From the NCBI GenBank assembly GCA_036386415.1, contig DASVVT010000097.1, positions 1 to 28,899 on the forward strand: 28,899 nucleotides of DNA. Reading direction: 5' to 3'. Below, piece after piece: positions 23,613 through 28,899 of the stretch; positions within the stretch are counted from its first letter, which is position 1; each line of letters starts with the position of its first letter. A model generated the notes under the pieces. The model was not told where the DNA came from, searched no databases, and saw only the letters and a program-made list of their open reading frames with translations. The translations under genes and the position numbers were made by a program. This DNA comes from DASVVT01 sp036386415. Its GTDB lineage: Bacteria > Acidobacteriota > Blastocatellia > Pyrinomonadales > Pyrinomonadaceae.

Positions 23613-23660
23613 AGCCTATGCCGGAATCGTCAAGATGTCACCACCTGTTCAGGTAGTAAC
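23613..23660 (-). promoter_or_regulatory. Operator copy 6 upstream of the response regulator
   Basis: The dyad is TCACCACCTG-TTC-AGGTAGT at 23638-23660. With flanks, the arms are GTTACTACCTG and its partner (rc GTCACCACCTG), 9 of 11 identical, 2 bases apart. On minus, GTGACA is followed after 17 bases by the weak -10 TAGGCT; a TTGACG also lies just downstream, without a good -10. The site is 66 bases before the ATG, suggesting autoregulation. Confidence 0.55.
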
Positions 23661-23663
23661 GAA

Positions 23664-23744
23664 GGGATGAGGGCGGAGGGATGAGGGATGAATAAGAAAA
23701 GCCTCTTTCTTTTTATTCATCCCTCATCCCTCCGCCCTCATCCC
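23664..23744. repeat. Inverted heptamer-repeat element, GGGATGA family (second copy)
   Basis: GGGATGA, GGGCGGA, GGGATGA, GGGATGA (23664-23691) face TCATCCC, TCATCCC, TCCGCCC, TCATCCC (23717-23744). The arms are perfectly complementary over 28 bp, giving a strong hairpin. The right arm encodes the last residues (GMRAEG) and the stop of the sensor kinase, and the left arm begins 3 bases from operator copy 6. Confidence 0.9.
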
Positions 23745-26700
23745 TTGATTGAGCGGGACTTGGAGGATGATGGTCGTGCCTGACTCGGGGTGCGAGATGA
23801 TTTCCAGCTCGGCTCCGAGACCTTTGGCGCGATCACTCATACTCATCAGTCCGTGGCCGTCGTTGTCGCGCGCCGCGTCGAACCCCTGACCATTATCGGT
23901 CAGCCGCAGGTAGAGATGATCCTTTCCAAGAGAAAACTCTATATCAGCCCTGGTGCATCCGGAATGCTTGACCATGTTGTTGATACTCTCTTTGAAGATC
24001 AGAAAGACCTCGCGCCGGATGTTCGCGCCGAGCTGGATGTCCGACTCCGCATCGGGCGAGCGAAAGCGGAAGTCTATGTCGCGCGCGGTGAAGACGTCGC
24101 TGGCGAAGCGGCGCATGCGCTGCTGTAAATCGCTCAGGTGGTCTTTCTGTGGATTGATCGCCCACACGATGTCGCTCATCGAATCTACCAGCTCGCGCGA
24201 AGCGGCGGCGATCATCGAGAGCGGTTTGGTGAGCGGCGAATCGTTGTGGCCGACGCGCTGGCGGGCTACTTCGCTCAGGATGGAAATCTGCGTCAGGCTC
24301 GATCCGATGTCGTCGTGCAGGTCTGTGGCGATGCGCTTGCGTATCCTTTCAAGCTCGATAAGGCGCTCCTCTCTGGCGCGGCGCAGAGCCTCTTCGGCGC
24401 GGCGGCGCTCGATCAGTTGGCCGATCTGGAGGCCGATGGCTGACATCGTTTCCAGCAGCTCTTCGTCGGGCTGGTGCGGCTCGCGGCTGAAGAACTCGAT
24501 GATGCCGTAGACCTCGCCGCCGAGCAGGATCGGAAAGCCGAAAGCGCTACGAACACCCTCGACGGCGGCCACCGTGAGGCGCGGAAAGTTCGACTCCCTC
24601 GCCATATCCTTGACCCAGATGGGCTCGCCCCTCTGCCACACGCGACCGGGCAATCCTTCGCCGGGCGCGAAGGTGTCCTCCCGGCTCATCCTCTCAAACT
24701 CGGTTGCGTTCAGGGCTTCGACGTGCCACACGTCAACACAGTGCAGTTGCCCGGCCTGATGATCCACGTGCCAGAGGACGCCCATATCCCAGCCGACGCT
24801 CTGACAGATGGCCTGAAGAATGCGCGGGGCGGCTTCTTTAAGGTTAAGCGATTCGGCCAGGATATTGGTGATCTCATATTGCAGCTCAAGCGTGCGGTTG
24901 GCCTCGTGAAGCTCTGCGCCCTGCTCGCGCAGGTTTTCCGTCAGCTTCTTTGATTCGTCGAGCGCAGCGTTCAGCTCTTTGACGCGCGCGGCACGATAGC
25001 GTTCGAATTGGAAGACAGTGAATCCGACCAGCACGAAGCAGATCGTGAGAAACCACCAGCGCCTGTAAATGGGTTGCAGGATCGTGAAAGAGACCTGCGC
25101 CGGCTTCTGGCTTGATAGGCCGGAAGCGTCCACGGCTCGCACCAGGAAGCGATAACTGCCGGGTGAGAGATTCGCGTAGTTGACTGTGCGCTGGTCTGTG
25201 GCCGCGCTCCAATCTCGGTCTGCGCCCTCCAGCTTGTACTGATAATGAAGCACCTCGCTCGGAGTGAAATCGATGCCGAGAAAATCTATTTGAATCTGGT
25301 TCTGGCTCGCCCCAAGCTCGATGCCGCCCACCTCCGCCTGCCCCAGCTCCGAGACGGCGTACTGGACGCCTGCGATCCGCAGACCGTTAATCATCACGGG
25401 CGAAGGCGTGCGCGGCGGGTCGAGCGCCGGAACGAGCCTTGAGAGCCCTCTGTGTGTGCCGAACCAGAGTGTCCCTTCGCGGTCGCGCAGGGCGACCTGC
25501 ACGACGTTGCTGCCGAGACCGTCTGCCGCCGTGTAGTGTTTGACGACGCCCGACACAGGATCGAGCCGGTCAACGCCCTGACCCGTGCCGATGTAGAGGC
25601 GTCCCAACTGGTCTTCCGTGATGCAATTAATGTCGTTGCTGCTTAAGCCCTGCGCCGTCGTGTAGGTCACAAACTGCGGACGCTCAGCAGTCGGATCATC
25701 AATACGGCAGAGCCCGCTCTGGCTGGTCTGACCCGTCCCGATCCAGAGCCGCCCCGTGCGATCCAGATAAATCTCGCGAATCAAGCCGCCCGGCACGCTA
25801 TCGGTAGTTGTAAAATTTGTGAAGCGCCCTTCGCGATAGCGCGCGAGCCCGCCCCTGTAGAATCCGATCCACAGATTACCCGCTCTGTCTTCACGAAAGG
25901 CGGTCGGGATTCCCTGGCCGATGCCTTCCGCTTCCGTGAAGTGATGAAAGCTTGAGGTTTCACGCTCCCATCTGGTCAGTCCGCTCTGGCCCACAACGGA
26001 AGAGAGCGTGCTGATCCAGATGTCGCCGTGTGAGTCTTCAAAGAGACGGAATATCCCATCGCCGGGCAGCCCTTCTTTCGTCTTATAAACAGCGACGGGG
26101 CGCGCGTGCGCCAGTTCTTCCAGGCTCTTCGTGCGCGCAAAGCGATAGAGACCCTCGCCGGTAGGAATCCACCATTCCCCTTTGTGATCCTGAAGGACGG
26201 TCTGATACCAGCCGAAGCCGAAATCTTTGACGCCGGAGGGAAAGCCAGGCCCGATCTTGACGAGATGATCTACATCAAAGCGGTGGATGAAGAGGCTGCC
26301 GCTCGTGAAGTAGAGATGCCCCTCTTGATTCTGGAAGATGGACTTGATATCGACGCCGCCGAGACCATCCGCCTCCCGGTAGGTGATGAAGCCGTGACGC
26401 GCGATCTTCATCACTCCGCCCGAATCCGTGCCGACCCACAGGTTGCCGTCGCGATCCTCCGCGAGAGCCCTGATCCAGATGTCGCTCAACCCGTTGGCGG
26501 CGGTATAGCTTTGCTGCACCTCAGGGAGCGCCTGTCCCTGCGTCCGAACAAGCTCGCTGATGCCGCCGCTTGTGCCGACCCACAATCTTCCATCCGCCGC
26601 CTCCAGTATCGCTGCGGCATTGTTCTCTTTCAGGCCGTCTTGCGTCGTGTAGACGCGCTCGACCAATTTTTGATCCGGCTGCGGCTGGCTCACAAGGCGG

Positions 26701-27509
26701 CACAATCCGCGCGACGTGCCCGCCCATAATCTTCCTTCACGATCTTCATGCAGCGAGAGAACGCTGTTTGAGGGTAGTCCGTGCTGGGTGGTGTAGCGCT
26801 CGACGCGACCATCAGGCCAGCGACGATAGAGCCCGCTGCCCGCGCCGACCCAGAGCGCGCCCTGTCGATCCTCTTTGAGCGCCAGCACGAGGTTGTCTTC
26901 ACGGCTCGCGGTCGGCATCCCTATATCCACCGCCGCAGAGACCCATTGGCCGTCCCTCTGTTCGAGACGATAGAGGCCGCCGCGCGTCCCGCCCCAGATA
27001 ATCCCGGCGCGATCCTCCATGAGCACATTGACGTACTGCGTTTTTTCGCTCTCGCCCAGACGATAAACGACGAACCTGGGCTCCTGTGCCTTCGCCTCTG
27101 CGCCCGTTTCACGTCCCTGCCCGTTGTTGCCGGATGCGGGAAGCGTCGAGTGTGAGACGACCGGATTGAAGAGGCACACGCCTCCACCCGTGGCGATCCA
27201 GTAGAGGCCGCCGCGTGTCTTCAACAGGTCGTTGACGACCGCGTGCGGCAGACCCTGATCCGTGCGGTAGCTCGTGAATTTGTAGCCGTCAAAGCGTGTC
27301 AGCCCTTCGGTCGTGCAGAACCATAAAAACCCGTCCGGGTCCTGGATGATGCGCGTCACTGTATCGCGCGCCAAGCCGTCGGCTATCGTGTAGGTTTTAA
27401 TGGGAAGCTGCTCGGCCTGCGCCACGGTGGAGAGCCATGCGAACAGGCAGAGCAGCCATCTGATGCCCTGTCGGCGGAAGGTCTCTGTGGGGGATTCGAG
27501 CACTCTCAT
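23724..27509 (-). CDS. Reg_prop/Y_Y_Y sensor histidine kinase with GAF domain
   Basis: The 1261-residue membrane sensor begins with a signal peptide (about 1-32). A periplasmic two-propeller sensor follows, built from Reg_prop blades (about 35-740; recurrent TYTxxDGL..V..I..D..G.LWxGT..GL.R). A Y_Y_Y domain is at about 745-812 (YQYKLEGADRDWSAATDQRTVNYANLSPGSYRFLVRA), and one TM at about 816-836. A coiled linker leads to a GAF domain (about 890-1030). HisKA_3 has phospho-acceptor His1065 (DLHDDIGSSLTQISILSEVARQ), and HATPase_c closes the protein (KESINNMVKHS, DNGQGFD, GHGLMSMSDRAKGLGA). HisKA_3 kinases pair with NarL/FixJ regulators, matching the next gene. Such sensors in Bacteroidetes detect glycan fragments. 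The ligand here is unknown. The C-terminal GMRAEG is repeat-encoded. Confidence 0.92.
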   Translation of the reverse strand: MRVLESPTETFRRQGIRWLLCLFAWLSTVAQAEQLPIKTYTIADGLARDTVTRIIQDPDGFLWFCTTEGLTRFDGYKFTSYRTDQGLPHAVVNDLLKTRGGLYWIATGGGVCLFNPVVSHSTLPASGNNGQGRETGAEAKAQEPRFVVYRLGESEKTQYVNVLMEDRAGIIWGGTRGGLYRLEQRDGQWVSAAVDIGMPTASREDNLVLALKEDRQGALWVGAGSGLYRRWPDGRVERYTTQHGLPSNSVLSLHEDREGRLWAGTSRGLCRLVSQPQPDQKLVERVYTTQDGLKENNAAAILEAADGRLWVGTSGGISELVRTQGQALPEVQQSYTAANGLSDIWIRALAEDRDGNLWVGTDSGGVMKIARHGFITYREADGLGGVDIKSIFQNQEGHLYFTSGSLFIHRFDVDHLVKIGPGFPSGVKDFGFGWYQTVLQDHKGEWWIPTGEGLYRFARTKSLEELAHARPVAVYKTKEGLPGDGIFRLFEDSHGDIWISTLSSVVGQSGLTRWERETSSFHHFTEAEGIGQGIPTAFREDRAGNLWIGFYRGGLARYREGRFTNFTTTDSVPGGLIREIYLDRTGRLWIGTGQTSQSGLCRIDDPTAERPQFVTYTTAQGLSSNDINCITEDQLGRLYIGTGQGVDRLDPVSGVVKHYTAADGLGSNVVQVALRDREGTLWFGTHRGLSRLVPALDPPRTPSPVMINGLRIAGVQYAVSELGQAEVGGIELGASQNQIQIDFLGIDFTPSEVLHYQYKLEGADRDWSAATDQRTVNYANLSPGSYRFLVRAVDASGLSSQKPAQVSFTILQPIYRRWWFLTICFVLVGFTVFQFERYRAARVKELNAALDESKKLTENLREQGAELHEANRTLELQYEITNILAESLNLKEAAPRILQAICQSVGWDMGVLWHVDHQAGQLHCVDVWHVEALNATEFERMSREDTFAPGEGLPGRVWQRGEPIWVKDMARESNFPRLTVAAVEGVRSAFGFPILLGGEVYGIIEFFSREPHQPDEELLETMSAIGLQIGQLIERRRAEEALRRAREERLIELERIRKRIATDLHDDIGSSLTQISILSEVARQRVGHNDSPLTKPLSMIAAASRELVDSMSDIVWAINPQKDHLSDLQQRMRRFASDVFTARDIDFRFRSPDAESDIQLGANIRREVFLIFKESINNMVKHSGCTRADIEFSLGKDHLYLRLTDNGQGFDAARDNDGHGLMSMSDRAKGLGAELEIISHPESGTTIILQVPLNQGMRAEG

Positions 27510-27655
27510 ACATCAATGTATTGCTAAGGACAAGAGCGTCAACCAAACCCATGCACGTGTAGTTCTGGCCGAGTGTGACATAGATGCAGGAGCGGATTCA
27601 ACTACTCTTTGCATCCCGTGCGCCATTCCCTAATCAAAGGGGGACGGAGGGAACA

Positions 27656-27725
27656 ATCCACTAAATCACACGAAGCAACACGAAACAGTCCCTCTGTTCG
27701 TGTTATTTCGTGTTACTTCGTGGAT
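27656..27725. repeat. Inverted repeat, ACACGAA family
   Basis: ATCCACTAAATCACACGAAG...ACACGAAACAG (27656-27688) mirrors CTGTTCGTGTTATTTCGTGTTACTTCGTGGAT (27693-27725, unit of about 10 bases). It lies in the 431-base gap between divergent genes (27510-27940), which also holds the next repeat and no gene. No copy of the 23-bp operator was seen in this gap. Confidence 0.75.
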
Positions 27726-27763
27726 CGTCCTCCGCCCTCTTTTATTCTGCTATCCGATAGCTC

Positions 27764-27862
27764 TTCTCTGTGCAACCTCCGTGTTCTCTGTGTCTGCGGT
27801 GGTGAATCAAGTGAAAAACACTCACCACAGAGACGCAGAGTTCCCAGAGGGGGCACAGAGAG
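27764..27862. repeat. Inverted repeat, CTCTGTG/CACAGAG family
   Basis: TCTCTGTGCAACCTCCGTG...TCTGCGGTGGTGA (27764-27804) is mirrored by TCACCACAGAGACGCAGAG...CACAGAGA (27822-27862). Its arms are imperfect with CTCTGTG-type units. A C/T-rich CCTTTTT run follows at 27900-27927 just before the acyltransferase gene. Confidence 0.7.
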
Positions 27863-27940
27863 TTGTGACAATAGGACACTGCACGCATCTAGATGGCCTT
27901 TCCTTTTTTCCTTTTTCCTTTTAACCTTTGACTTTCATCT

Positions 27941-28735
27941 ATGCAGGCATCGGCAGAACAACAACGGCAGCAACGAAACATGCAGCGCATGAGCGAGAGA
28001 GCGGCCAGTGGCGTCGAGCGCGCCTACAGCTTCGCAGACCTCTCCGCCTACCCCTTCAAGAAACGCCTGCTGATACGCGCCGCCGATCTCACCTTCTACA
28101 CGCTCATACGGCTCATCGGGCGCACCACCGGCTTCGAGGTCGAAGGCTGGGAGAACCATGAAGCCGCGACACGCCAGAATGGTCTCCCCATCTATGCCTT
28201 CTGGCACGAACGCATCTTTCTCACCACTTACTGGTGGCCGAAAAGACTTGAGCGCGTACCGGTCGTCATGACTTCACGCAGCTTCGACGGCGAATACATA
28301 GCCCGCTTCATACAGCGCTTCGGCTACGGCGCGGTGCGCGGCTCAACGACGCGCGGCGGCGCGGGCGCAATCGTCGAGATGGCACGCCTGATGCGCGCAG
28401 GGTGTCCGGCAGCGTTCACGATTGACGGCCCGAAGGGGCCGCCACGCGTCGCCAAGATGGGCGCGGTGCTGCTGGCGAAGAAGACGGGTCAACCGATCCT
28501 GCCCGTCACGATGGCGCTCAGACGCTACTGGCGCATTCCCTCCTGGGACGCTCTTCAGATACCGCAGCCCTTCACGCGCGCCCGTGTCTACGTCGCTCTG
28601 CCCATACACGTCCCGGCAGGCGCAGACGACCCGTTGCTTCAAGCCAAGCGCGATGAGCTACAACGCGCCCTGGATGACATCAACCGTCGCGGCGACGAAT
28701 GGAAAAGCAGTAGGCCGCAAAGCAGAAAGCAGTAG
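27941..28735 (+). CDS. DUF374-type lysophospholipid/lipid A acyltransferase family protein
   Basis: The 264-residue membrane-associated acyltransferase is of the LPLAT superfamily (DUF374). Motifs seen are AFWHERIFLTTYWW (His89 as catalytic base candidate), SRSFDGEYIARFIQRFGYGAVRGSTTRGG (112-140) and FTIDGPKGPPRVAKMGAVLLAKKTGQPILPV (about 160-190). All are typical of DUF374. It probably acylates a lipid A or phospholipid precursor at the inner membrane. The ATG at 27941 has no clear Shine-Dalgarno; ATGs at 27980 and 27989 are alternatives, and the conserved part begins around residue 40. The last residues (SSRPQSRKQ) and the TAG stop come from the AAAGCAG repeat. It is divergent from the sensor kinase. 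Confidence 0.82.
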   Translation: MQASAEQQRQQRNMQRMSERAASGVERAYSFADLSAYPFKKRLLIRAADLTFYTLIRLIGRTTGFEVEGWENHEAATRQNGLPIYAFWHERIFLTTYWWPKRLERVPVVMTSRSFDGEYIARFIQRFGYGAVRGSTTRGGAGAIVEMARLMRAGCPAAFTIDGPKGPPRVAKMGAVLLAKKTGQPILPVTMALRRYWRIPSWDALQIPQPFTRARVYVALPIHVPAGADDPLLQAKRDELQRALDDINRRGDEWKSSRPQSRKQ

Positions 28736-28812
28736 GCAGTAAAAGCGATGACAGATGTCAGTTTTGAGATTTCAAATTCCCCCGGCCTTCTCCTCGCTGC
28801 CTTCTGCTTTTA
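28704..28812. repeat. Inverted repeat, AAAGCAG family
   Basis: AAAGCAG-type units with TAGGC spacers (AAAGCAG TAGGCCG CAAAGCAG AAAGCAG TAGGCAGT, 28704-28741) face CTGCCTTCTGCTTTTA near 28797-28812. The element supplies the acyltransferase C-terminus and stop codon. Confidence 0.65.
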
Positions 28813-28843
28813 GCGCGGCGTGTAGTAGGATGCATCAAAATTA

Positions 28844-28899
28844 GTTTCGAGTTTCGAGTTTTGAGTTGCGAGTTAAGAGCCGGGCTTTCTTTTAACTCG
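28844..28899. repeat. Heptamer repeat, GTTTCGA family, cut by the window edge
   Basis: GTTTCGA, GTTTCGA, GTTTTGA, GTTGCGA, GTTAAGA (28844-28878) are followed by CCGGGCTTTC and the start of an inverse arm (TTAACTCG) at the window end. The unit is the same as in the element at 9650-9763. Confidence 0.75.

Overview
The window looks like a chromosomal piece of a Gram-negative (diderm), fairly GC-rich bacterium. It encodes lipid A acyltransfer, the BamA/OmpH outer-membrane assembly pair and a Lol lipoprotein-export ABC system. The FG-GAP/VCBS and lamin-tail surface proteins, the large Reg_prop/Y_Y_Y sensor kinase and the dense intergenic heptamer repeats suggest Acidobacteriota, perhaps class Blastocatellia. 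That placement is inference; no rRNA or tRNA gene was seen. Almost all genes lie on the minus strand; only the partial gene at the left end and the acyltransferase at the right end are on plus.

Layout: 2-460 (+) is the C-terminus of a VCBS-repeat protein, convergent with an envelope block on minus that reads, in transcription order, lolC/E-type permease, lolD, clpC-like unfoldase, bamA, ompH, fabZ, lpxA, lpxI (11897 down to 697). Next (11898-13040) is a more AT-rich stretch with an orphan two-TM protein and an unusual pair of hairpins. A polytopic membrane protein follows (13041-13814), then two GT-C type membrane glycosyltransferases with a 4-bp overlap. Upstream of them is a receiver plus anti-sigma-type ATPase protein (17149-18024), probably in the same transcription unit. 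From 18362 to 27509 lie a secreted lamin-tail/VCBS protein, a small CxxC/helix-turn-helix-like protein, a secreted beta-helix protein, a NarL/FixJ response regulator and a 1261-residue periplasmic-propeller sensor kinase. The right end has a DUF374-type acyltransferase on plus.

Two non-coding systems stand out. (1) Six copies of a 23-bp dyad (TCACCACCTG-N3-AGGTAGT and variants), all in the same orientation, lie between genes from 20.5 to 23.7 kb. One lies upstream of each of four genes, including the response regulator. At three of these the dyad overlaps a -35-like GTGACG followed 17-18 bases later by a TAT(C/T)T(A/G) -10. Two further copies lie upstream without a -10. This reads as the operator set of a local regulon, most simply of the neighbouring NarL-type regulator. 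(2) Many gaps between genes hold inverted-repeat elements, most with arms built from 7-bp units. The unit differs from place to place (GGGATGA, AGTAGTC, AAGTCCA, GTTTCGA, GGATTGC and others), but the architecture is the same. Several of these elements supply or abut the stop codon of the neighbouring gene.
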